Shown here in pieces: positions 49,218 to 56,798 of a DNA stretch of 64,000 nucleotides. The DNA comes from Fimenecus sp963590415 (GTDB taxonomy: Bacteria; Bacillota; Clostridia; Oscillospirales; Acutalibacteraceae). The stretch spans positions 6,666 to 70,665 of the forward strand of contig CAVAPB010000013.1 of the NCBI GenBank assembly GCA_963590415.1. The letters are read 5' to 3'. The translations under genes and the position numbers were made by a program. Position 1 is the first letter of the stretch; each line of letters begins with the position of its first letter. Below the pieces are notes generated by a model, which worked only from the letters and a program-made list of their open reading frames with translations, was not told the origin of the DNA and did not search any database.

Positions 49218-49825
49218 ATAACCCTTATGAGGTCTTGGGCGTTAAAGAAAACGCAACAGATGACGAAATCAAAAACGCATACAGAGCTCTTGCAAGGAAG
49301 TATCAGGCGGACAACTATGACGGCAGTCCGCTTTCCGACATAGCAAAGCAGAAAATGCAGGAACTTGATATGGCATATGACGCTATAATGGCACAGAGGA
49401 GCGGCGGTTATTCTTCAAATCGTTCCTATTCGCAGCCGAACGGAGGATATTACGGCAATTCACAGTTCGGCGATGTCAGGGAGAAAATAAACTGCGGCAG
49501 AATTGACGACGCCGAAACAATTCTTGACGGTATTCCCAAGGATATGCGTAACGCCGAATGGTATTACTGCAAGGGTCAGATTCAGCAGAGGAGAGGCTGG
49601 TTTGACGAGGCTTACAGGAATTATTCCACGGCTTGCAGGATGGAGCCGAACAATATCGAATACTCAAACGCATTCAATGCGCTTAACAATAATTCCAACG
49701 GAGGGTACAGACAGACATATCAAGGTTCTTCCGACGGATGCTCAACCTGCGACATTTGCTCTGGTCTTATTTGTGCAGACTGCTGTTGCGAGTCAATGGG
49801 CGGAGACCTGATACCCTGTTGCTGA
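49214..49825 (+). CDS. J-domain-like protein with degenerate HPD and Cys-rich tail
   Basis: This 203-residue protein has an N-terminal J-domain (NNPYEVLGVKENATDDEIKN, then YRALARKYQADNYDG), but the DnaK-stimulating HPD tripeptide is QAD at residues 31-33. A TPR-like helical region follows (DDAETILDGIPKDMRNAEWY, YYCKGQIQQRRGWFDEA), then a tail packed with cysteines: CSTCDICSG and CADCCCESMGG. It probably does not activate DnaK ATPase. The Cys cluster may bind metal or become lipid-modified. It starts at GTG 49214, coupled to DUF5685; the next membrane gene begins one base after its stop. Confidence 0.75.
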   Translation: MNNPYEVLGVKENATDDEIKNAYRALARKYQADNYDGSPLSDIAKQKMQELDMAYDAIMAQRSGGYSSNRSYSQPNGGYYGNSQFGDVREKINCGRIDDAETILDGIPKDMRNAEWYYCKGQIQQRRGWFDEAYRNYSTACRMEPNNIEYSNAFNALNNNSNGGYRQTYQGSSDGCSTCDICSGLICADCCCESMGGDLIPCC

Positions 49826-49826
49826 T

Positions 49827-50375
49827 ATGAAACAAAGCTCAAAAAAATCATCAAAAACCGCAATCGGCGGCGTGGTAACCGCTCTGTCGATAGTGCTTAT
49901 GTTTTTAACCTCGGTTATACCGACTTTGACATATGCGCTTCCTGCTGCGGCAGGCTTTTTGATAACGCTTATTGTAATTGAAATCGACAAAAAATGGGCT
50001 CTCGGTGTTTATGCCGCCGTCAGCCTTTTGTCTGTTTTGCTTATAGCCGATAAAGAAGCCGCCGTTATGTATATAATGTTCTTCGGCTATTATCCGATAG
50101 TCAAGGCGATATTTGAAAAGCATTTTCATTCGGTATTGCTTTGGATTCTTAAATTTCTTGTTTTTAACGCAGGTGCCGTTTCGGCGTTCTTTATCTCAAC
50201 CTATGTGTTTATGGTGCCTTTTGAGGAAATGGAAAAATACGGCGCTGTTGCGGCGTGGGGACTCCTTGCGGCGGGCAATGTAATCTTCCTTTTATACGAT
50301 TTTGCAATGTCAAACCTTATACAGGTTTACTTACTTAAATGGAGAAAGGCTTTCAAAAGAATATTCAAATTTTGA
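49827..50375 (+). CDS. Small polytopic membrane protein, ECF-S-like
   Basis: This 182-residue protein has about five transmembrane helices (TAIGGVVTALSIVLMFLTSV, LPAAAGFLITLIVIEI and later blocks), a GYYPIVKAIFEK loop and a basic C-terminus (KWRKAFKRIFKF). The helix count and the TALSIVLM start recall the substrate-binding S component of energy-coupling-factor transporters, but no family is certain. It starts 1 bp after the J-like gene, so it belongs to that group of three. Confidence 0.55.
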   Translation: MKQSSKKSSKTAIGGVVTALSIVLMFLTSVIPTLTYALPAAAGFLITLIVIEIDKKWALGVYAAVSLLSVLLIADKEAAVMYIMFFGYYPIVKAIFEKHFHSVLLWILKFLVFNAGAVSAFFISTYVFMVPFEEMEKYGAVAAWGLLAAGNVIFLLYDFAMSNLIQVYLLKWRKAFKRIFKF

Positions 50376-50404
50376 CAGACGCTAAATGCGTCTGTTCTCT
50401 TTTC
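50375..50404 (+). terminator. Terminator after the membrane-protein gene
   Basis: ACAGACGC / GCGTCTGT with loop TAAAT, then TCTCTTTTC. It is of moderate strength. Confidence 0.6.
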
Positions 50405-50469
50405 AAAAGAAATATTTTGTGATAGAATATAAAATGTTTATATGTTGCGGTTGGAAGGAGGCTCTCGTT

Positions 50470-51180
50470 ATGGCGGAAACGAAGAGAGAACATTTACATT
50501 CGGGTCACAGAAGCAGAGTTAAGGAGCGCTTTGAGCAGAACGGTATGCGTGATTTTCAGGATCATCAGGTTCTTGAAATGCTTTTGTTTTACGCAATACC
50601 TCAGCGTGATACGAATGATCTGGCTCATATTCTCATTGATGAATTCGGCTCGTTGGCAGGCGTGTTTGACGCTCCTTTGGAGTCGCTTGAAGCAATGAAG
50701 GGTATGGGTAAAAATTCTGCTATTCTCATTAAAATGATTCCCGAAATTTATTCAAAGTATCTTGAAAATAAAAATCTTAACAGGAAGCTTGTGCTTAACA
50801 CGCCTACGGCGGTTACAAAATATTTTGCTTCAAAATTCATAGGATATCAGCATGAGGTGCTTATGGCTGCGTTCATTGATAACCAATGCAGGCATAAGAA
50901 AACAATTATAGTTTCCGAGGGTGGGCAAAGCAGTACCGAAATCAATATAAGAAAAATCGCTTCAACCGCAATGAATCTCAATGCAACCTCGGTTATAATA
51001 GCACACAATCACCCTCAGGGCGTTGCGGCGCCGTCAGCTTCCGATATTGAATCGGTAAGGGAAATGAAAAAGATATTCAAAAGGCTTGACCTGCTGCTTG
51101 TCGACAGTATAATTATATCCGACGACAGCGCATATTCTATGGCAAATCACGGCAAGTTTGCATACTTGTTTGATTATTGA
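50470..51180 (+). CDS. radC: RadC family JAB1/MPN protein
   Basis: This 236-residue protein has an N-terminal helix-hairpin-helix-like region (VLEMLLFYAIPQRDTNDLA and AMKGMGKNSAILIK) followed by the MPN/JAMM metallopeptidase fold with SVIIAHNHPQGVAAPSASD, the metal-ligand motif. The family name RadC comes from E. coli, but a direct DNA-repair activity is not established. ATG 50470 follows GGAAGGAGG. The neighbours are nadE and uvrBA. Confidence 0.9.
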   Translation: MAETKREHLHSGHRSRVKERFEQNGMRDFQDHQVLEMLLFYAIPQRDTNDLAHILIDEFGSLAGVFDAPLESLEAMKGMGKNSAILIKMIPEIYSKYLENKNLNRKLVLNTPTAVTKYFASKFIGYQHEVLMAAFIDNQCRHKKTIIVSEGGQSSTEINIRKIASTAMNLNATSVIIAHNHPQGVAAPSASDIESVREMKKIFKRLDLLLVDSIIISDDSAYSMANHGKFAYLFDY

Positions 51181-51204
51181 TAAAAGAAAACGGAGGAAAG
51201 AATT

Positions 51205-51933
51205 ATGTTTGATGCTATGAAAACAAAAAATGAGTGCGTTGAGTGGATACGCAAATTTTTTGACGAGAACGGTAAGGGCTGCAATGCCGTAGTGGGTATT
51301 TCCGGCGGTAAGGACAGTTCGATTGTTTCGGCAATGTGCGTTGAGGCACTCGGTAAGGACAGGGTTATCGGCGTATTGATGCCGTGCGGCGTTCAGCAGG
51401 ATATTGATATGGCAGAGCTTCTTGTAAAGCATCTTGATATTAAGCATTATGTTGTCAACATAAAGGACGCTGTTGACGCTCTCAAGGCGAGTATGCCGTT
51501 TGAGCTTTCTGTTCAGGCAACGACAAACATTCCGGCAAGAGTAAGAATGGCAACTCTTTATGCAGTTGCACAGAGCCATAACGGCAGGGTAGCAAACACC
51601 TGCAATATGTCTGAGGATTGGGTCGGATATTCCACCAGATACGGCGACGCGGCAGGCGATTTCAGCCCGTGTGCGAATATAACCGTTACCGAGATGAGAC
51701 AGATAGGCAAAATTCTCGGGCTTCCTAATGAGCTTGTAAACAAAGTTCCGACAGACGGACTTTGCGGCAAGACCGACGAGGAAAACCTCGGCTTTACATA
51801 TGCTGAGCTTGACAGATATATCCGTACCGGCGAAATAGACGACCTTAACAAAAAGGCAATTATTGATGACAAGCATGTCAAGAATCTGTTCAAAATCAAG
51901 TATATGGATACCTTTGTTCCGAGCGAGAACTGA
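51205..51933 (+). CDS. nadE: NH3-dependent NAD+ synthetase
   Basis: This 242-residue protein has the ATP-pyrophosphatase P-loop GISGGKDSSIVSAM, GDAAGDFSPCANI with the NaAD-binding elements, and the conserved KVPTDGLCGKTDEENLGF. It amidates deamido-NAD with free ammonia, since there is no glutaminase domain. It suits an ammonium-importing anaerobe; Amt-PII is also in the window. RBS GGAGGAA. Confidence 0.96.
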   Translation: MFDAMKTKNECVEWIRKFFDENGKGCNAVVGISGGKDSSIVSAMCVEALGKDRVIGVLMPCGVQQDIDMAELLVKHLDIKHYVVNIKDAVDALKASMPFELSVQATTNIPARVRMATLYAVAQSHNGRVANTCNMSEDWVGYSTRYGDAAGDFSPCANITVTEMRQIGKILGLPNELVNKVPTDGLCGKTDEENLGFTYAELDRYIRTGEIDDLNKKAIIDDKHVKNLFKIKYMDTFVPSEN

Positions 51934-51967
51934 TAATTAAAACAAAAAAGACCGAAAGGGGGATATT

Positions 51968-53923
51968 ATGGACAAGTTTGTTTTACATTCCGAATACAAG
52001 CCGACGGGCGATCAGCCTGCCGCAATAAAAAGTCTTGTTGACGGTATAAACAAAGGCTGTAACGAACAGACCCTGCTCGGCGTTACGGGTTCGGGCAAGA
52101 CATTTACAATGGCGAATGTAATTGCTCAGATAAACCGCCCAACACTCGTGCTTGCCCACAATAAAACCCTTGCGGCACAGCTGTGCTCAGAATTTAAGGA
52201 GTTCTTTCCGGAAAACGCGGTTGAGTATTTTGTTTCGTATTACGACTACTATCAGCCTGAGGCGTACATTCCGACTACGGATACCTATATTGAAAAGGAC
52301 TCGGCGATAAACGATGAGATAGATAAGCTCCGGCACTCGGCAACCTCAGCACTGTCGGAGAGAAGAGATGTTATAATCGTTTCGAGCGTTTCGTGCATAT
52401 ACACACTCGGCGACCCCATCGATTACCGCAATATGGTCATTTCACTTAGGCAGGGTATGCAAAAAAACAGGGATGATTTAATCAAAAAGCTTGTTAGCAT
52501 TCAGTATGAGCGAAACGATATAAACTTTACTAGAAACAAGTTCCGCGTACGCGGAGATACGGTGGAGATTTTCCCTGTATATTCAAGCGAAAATGCTGTG
52601 AGAGTGGAATTTTTCGGTGATGAGATTGACAGAATCTCCGAAATAAACGCACTTACGGGGCAGGTTAAAAATGTGCTCTCGCATGTGGCGATATATCCTG
52701 CATCGCACTATGTTGTTGCGCCCGAAAAGCTTGAAAGGGCGATAACGGATATACTTGCCGAAATGGAGGAGCAGGTCAAGAAGTTTGAAAAAGAGGGAAA
52801 GCTTCTTGAGGCGCAAAGAATAAGACAGCGCACCGAATACGATATGGAAATGCTTCGGGAAACGGGCTTTTGTAAGGGAATTGAGAACTATTCGAGAGTT
52901 ATGTCGGGAAGAGAACCGGGTTCGGCTCCGTTTACGCTTCTCAACTATTTCCCCGACGATTTTGTGCTGTTCGTGGACGAGTCGCATGTTACCTTGCCGC
53001 AGGTCAGGGGAATGTACGGCGGCGACCGTTCAAGAAAAGAGTCGCTTGTAAATTACGGTTTCCGCCTTCCCTCGGCGTTTGACAACAGACCGCTTACCTT
53101 TGACGAATTCTACGAGCGGGTCGGTCAAAAGGTGTTTGTCAGCGCAACCCCGGGCGAGCTTGAAAAGTCGAAGAGCTCACAAATCGTTGAACAGCTTATA
53201 AGACCTACGGGACTTCTTGACCCGGAAATTTCCGTCAGACCCACCGACGGACAAATTGAGGACCTTATTTCGGAAATAAATATGAGAACAGAACGCAACG
53301 AGCGTGTACTTGTAACGACCCTTACCAAGAAAATGGCGGAGAGTCTTACGGAATTCCTCGACACGCACGGTATCAAGGTAAGGTATATGCATTACGATAT
53401 TGACACGATTGAGCGTATGGAGCTTATCCGTGACCTGCGTCTTGGGGAGTACGATGTGCTTGTCGGCATTAACCTTTTGCGTGAGGGACTTGACATTCCC
53501 GAGGTGTCGCTTGTGGCTATCCTTGACGCCGACAAAGAGGGCTTTTTACGCTCCGAAACGGCTCTTATACAGACAATAGGCAGGGCGGCGAGAAATGCGG
53601 ACGGACAGGTTATTATGTACGCCGACTGTGTTACGCCGTCAATGGAAAAGGCTATAAGCGAGACATACCGACGCCGTGAAATACAGATGCAGTACAATGA
53701 AGAGCACAATATCGTTCCGAAAACGATAAAAAAGGGTGTGCGTGATATACTTGAAATTTCGGGTACGCATAAGGAAGAAAGCGGCAAGCGCCTGAGCAGG
53801 GCGGAGAGAGAAAAGCTTATTATTGAGCTTACCAATGAAATGAAGGCGGCGGCTAAGATACTTGAATTTGAACACGCCGCAATGCTGCGAGACAAAATCG
53901 CAAAATTAAAGGAAGGTAAATAA
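51968..53923 (+). CDS. uvrB: UvrABC excinuclease subunit B
   Basis: This 651-residue protein has Walker A GVTGSGKTFTMA, the DNA-threading beta-hairpin region SYYDYYQPEAYIPTTDTYIE, the helicase motif LFVDESHVTLPQ (DExH-like), GINLLREGLDIPEVSL, and a C-terminal UVR domain binding UvrC (KILEFEHAAMLRDKIAKL). It loads on lesions with UvrA. RBS AAAGGGGG. UvrA follows 3 bp later. Confidence 0.98.
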   Translation: MDKFVLHSEYKPTGDQPAAIKSLVDGINKGCNEQTLLGVTGSGKTFTMANVIAQINRPTLVLAHNKTLAAQLCSEFKEFFPENAVEYFVSYYDYYQPEAYIPTTDTYIEKDSAINDEIDKLRHSATSALSERRDVIIVSSVSCIYTLGDPIDYRNMVISLRQGMQKNRDDLIKKLVSIQYERNDINFTRNKFRVRGDTVEIFPVYSSENAVRVEFFGDEIDRISEINALTGQVKNVLSHVAIYPASHYVVAPEKLERAITDILAEMEEQVKKFEKEGKLLEAQRIRQRTEYDMEMLRETGFCKGIENYSRVMSGREPGSAPFTLLNYFPDDFVLFVDESHVTLPQVRGMYGGDRSRKESLVNYGFRLPSAFDNRPLTFDEFYERVGQKVFVSATPGELEKSKSSQIVEQLIRPTGLLDPEISVRPTDGQIEDLISEINMRTERNERVLVTTLTKKMAESLTEFLDTHGIKVRYMHYDIDTIERMELIRDLRLGEYDVLVGINLLREGLDIPEVSLVAILDADKEGFLRSETALIQTIGRAARNADGQVIMYADCVTPSMEKAISETYRRREIQMQYNEEHNIVPKTIKKGVRDILEISGTHKEESGKRLSRAEREKLIIELTNEMKAAAKILEFEHAAMLRDKIAKLKEGK

Positions 53924-53926
53924 CCC

Positions 53927-56752
53927 TTGCAGAATAAAAAAATCATTGTTAAAGGCGCAAAAGCCAACAATCTCAAAAATATAGACCTTGAAATTCCCCG
54001 TGACAAGCTTGTTGTTTTCACGGGACTTTCCGGTTCGGGAAAATCCTCGCTTGCGTTTGACACTATTTATGCCGAGGGTCAGAGAAGATATATTGAGTCT
54101 CTTTCCTCATATGCAAGGCAGTTTTTGGGTCAGATGGACAAGCCCGATGTCGAGTATATTGAGGGCTTGTCGCCGGCAATTTCTATCGACCAGAAAACCA
54201 CCTCAAAAAATCCCCGTTCGACAGTCGGAACGGTTACCGAGATATATGACTATCTCCGTCTTATCTATGCAAGGATAGGTACGCCTCACTGCCCCGTGTG
54301 CGGCAGGGAAATATCTATGGAGACCGTTGACGGCATTGTCGATAAGGTTTTGAAGCTTCCCGAGGGCGAAAAAATACAAATTCTCGCTCCGCTTGTCAGA
54401 GGCAAAAAGGGCGAGCATGTCAAGGTGCTTGACTCTGTAAGAAAATCGGGCTATGTCAGGGTAAGAGTTGACGGAAATATCTATGACCTCTCCGAAGAAA
54501 TAAAGCTCGACAAGAATATCAAACACAGCATTGAGGTCATAGTTGACCGACTTGTTATAAATGACAGCATAAGAAGCCGTCTTGCGGACTCGGTTGACAC
54601 AGCATGCAATCTTTCGGACGGCACGGTAATAGTTGATGTTGTAGGTAAAAATGAGCTTTTGTTTTCGCAGAAGTTTGCCTGCCCCGAGCACGGAACCTGT
54701 ATCGAGGAGATGGCACCGAGGTCGTTTTCGTTTAACAATCCCTACGGCTCCTGTCCGAGATGTATGGGTCTCGGCACATTTATGCGTATAAACCCCGATT
54801 TGGTTATTCCAAATAAAAATCTTTCGATAAATCAGGGTGCAATTATTGCCTCGGGCTGGTCAAACGCCGACAGCGGAACGATAGCGCAGATGTATTATTC
54901 TGCCCTTGCCGAGGAATACGGCTTCACGCTCGACACGCCCATAAAGGATTTTACCGACGAACAGCTCAATGCCGTGCTTTACGGAACAAACGGCAAAAAA
55001 ATCAAGATGACAAGGGTAAACGCTTACGGTTCGGGATCATATATGACCGAGTTTGAGGGCGTTATAAACAATCTTCAAAGGCGATATAACGAGACGACAA
55101 GCGAATATTCAAGATATGAAATTACCAAGGTAATGGACGAGTGCAACTGTCCCGAATGTAACGGCAAAAGGCTTAATAAATCGGCTCTTGCGGTAACGAT
55201 AGGCGGCAAGAATATAATCGAATTTACCGAGCTTTCAATAAGCAAGGCTATTGAGTTTACAGACTCTCTTGAGCTTACGGAAAAGCAGCATATGATAGCC
55301 GATATGATTATAAAGGAGATAAGGCAGAGGCTTTCTTTCCTTGCAAGCGTTGGGCTTGATTATCTCACTCTTTCACGCTCGGCTGGGACGCTTTCGGGCG
55401 GCGAGAGTCAAAGAATACGCCTTGCAACGCAGATAGGTTCATCTCTTATGGGTGTCCTTTACATCCTTGACGAACCGAGCATAGGCTTGCATCAAAGGGA
55501 TAACGACAAGCTTTTGGGTACCTTGCGTGAGTTGAGGGATATAGGCAACACGCTTATTGTCGTTGAGCATGACGAGGACACGATAAGAGCGGCGGACTAT
55601 GTTGTCGATATAGGTCCCGGAGCGGGCGTACACGGCGGCGAGGTCGTATACAGCGGCAATGTCGAGGGCTTGCTCAAATGCAAAAGGTCGATTACGGGTC
55701 AGTACCTTTCGGGTAAGAAAAAGATTGAAATACCCGAAAAGAGGCGAGAGGGCAACGGCGAAAAGCTGATAATCAGAAACGCTTCCGAGAATAACCTCAA
55801 GCATATTGATGTCGAAATTCCGCTCGGCGAATTTGTGTGCGTAACAGGCGTTTCGGGCTCGGGCAAATCCTCGCTTATCAATGAAATACTCTACAAAAAG
55901 CTCGCAAACGAGCTTAATAACGCCAAAAAATCCGTCGGCAAGGTTGACGACATTGAGGGCATAGAAAACCTCGACAAGGTTATTGATATTGACCAGTCTC
56001 CGATAGGCAGAACACCCCGTTCCAACCCTGCAACCTACACGGGCGTATTCAACGATATACGCGAACTGTTTGCCTCAACGCAGGACGCAAAAATAAGAGG
56101 TTATTCGGCTTCAAGATTTTCTTTTAATGTCAAGGGCGGCCGTTGCGAGGCATGCCAAGGCGACGGCATAATCAAGATTGAAATGAATTTCTTCCCCGAT
56201 GTTTATGTTCCGTGCGATGTGTGCAAGGGTGCGAAGTACAATAGGGAAACCCTTGAGGTTCATTACAAGGGCAAGACGATTTCAGATGTGCTTGAAATGA
56301 CTGTTGAAGAGGGTATGGAGTTCTTCAAAAATCAGTCTAAAATTTACCGAAAGCTGAAAACTCTTTACGATGTCGGTCTCGGATATATTAAAATCGGTCA
56401 GCCTGCAACAACGCTTTCGGGCGGCGAGGCGCAGAGGGTAAAGCTCTCGACCGAGCTTTCAAAAATCGCCACGGGCAGAACGATTTATATTCTTGACGAG
56501 CCCACAACGGGCTTGCATACCGCCGATGTTCACGGACTTATCAATGTCTTGCAAAGACTTGTGGATAAAGGCAACACCGTAGTTGTTATCGAGCACAATC
56601 TTGATGTTATCAAGGTTGCCGACCACATAATCGACTTAGGACCAGAGGGCGGCGACAAGGGTGGAAATATTGTTGTCTGCGGCACACCTGAAGAGGTTGC
56701 AAAATGTAAAAAGTCATACACGGGTCAGTATCTTAAAAAAATGCTTAAATGA
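53927..56752 (+). CDS. uvrA: UvrABC excinuclease subunit A
   Basis: This 941-residue protein has two ABC ATPase modules with Walker A GLSGSGKSSLAFDT and GVSGSGKSSLINE, signatures LSGGESQRIRLATQ and LSGGEAQRVKLSTE, and Walker B DEPSIGLH and DEPTTGLH. Zinc fingers include CPVCGREI, CNCPECNGKRL and CEACQGDG with CDVC. It is the lesion-recognising subunit. The start is TTG 53927 with the ribosome site GGAAGG inside the uvrB end. It completes uvrBA, with uvrC separate. Confidence 0.98.
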   Translation: MQNKKIIVKGAKANNLKNIDLEIPRDKLVVFTGLSGSGKSSLAFDTIYAEGQRRYIESLSSYARQFLGQMDKPDVEYIEGLSPAISIDQKTTSKNPRSTVGTVTEIYDYLRLIYARIGTPHCPVCGREISMETVDGIVDKVLKLPEGEKIQILAPLVRGKKGEHVKVLDSVRKSGYVRVRVDGNIYDLSEEIKLDKNIKHSIEVIVDRLVINDSIRSRLADSVDTACNLSDGTVIVDVVGKNELLFSQKFACPEHGTCIEEMAPRSFSFNNPYGSCPRCMGLGTFMRINPDLVIPNKNLSINQGAIIASGWSNADSGTIAQMYYSALAEEYGFTLDTPIKDFTDEQLNAVLYGTNGKKIKMTRVNAYGSGSYMTEFEGVINNLQRRYNETTSEYSRYEITKVMDECNCPECNGKRLNKSALAVTIGGKNIIEFTELSISKAIEFTDSLELTEKQHMIADMIIKEIRQRLSFLASVGLDYLTLSRSAGTLSGGESQRIRLATQIGSSLMGVLYILDEPSIGLHQRDNDKLLGTLRELRDIGNTLIVVEHDEDTIRAADYVVDIGPGAGVHGGEVVYSGNVEGLLKCKRSITGQYLSGKKKIEIPEKRREGNGEKLIIRNASENNLKHIDVEIPLGEFVCVTGVSGSGKSSLINEILYKKLANELNNAKKSVGKVDDIEGIENLDKVIDIDQSPIGRTPRSNPATYTGVFNDIRELFASTQDAKIRGYSASRFSFNVKGGRCEACQGDGIIKIEMNFFPDVYVPCDVCKGAKYNRETLEVHYKGKTISDVLEMTVEEGMEFFKNQSKIYRKLKTLYDVGLGYIKIGQPATTLSGGEAQRVKLSTELSKIATGRTIYILDEPTTGLHTADVHGLINVLQRLVDKGNTVVVIEHNLDVIKVADHIIDLGPEGGDKGGNIVVCGTPEEVAKCKKSYTGQYLKKMLK

Positions 56753-56795
56753 AAAATCACTCTGTACTTGATTCAGTGCAGAGTGATTTTTTGTC
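56752..56795. terminator. Bidirectional terminator between uvrA and yfhO-like gene
   Basis: AAAAATCACTCTG / CAGAGTGATTTTT around a 14-nt loop, T-run on each strand. Confidence 0.85.
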
Positions 56796-56798
56796 TGT

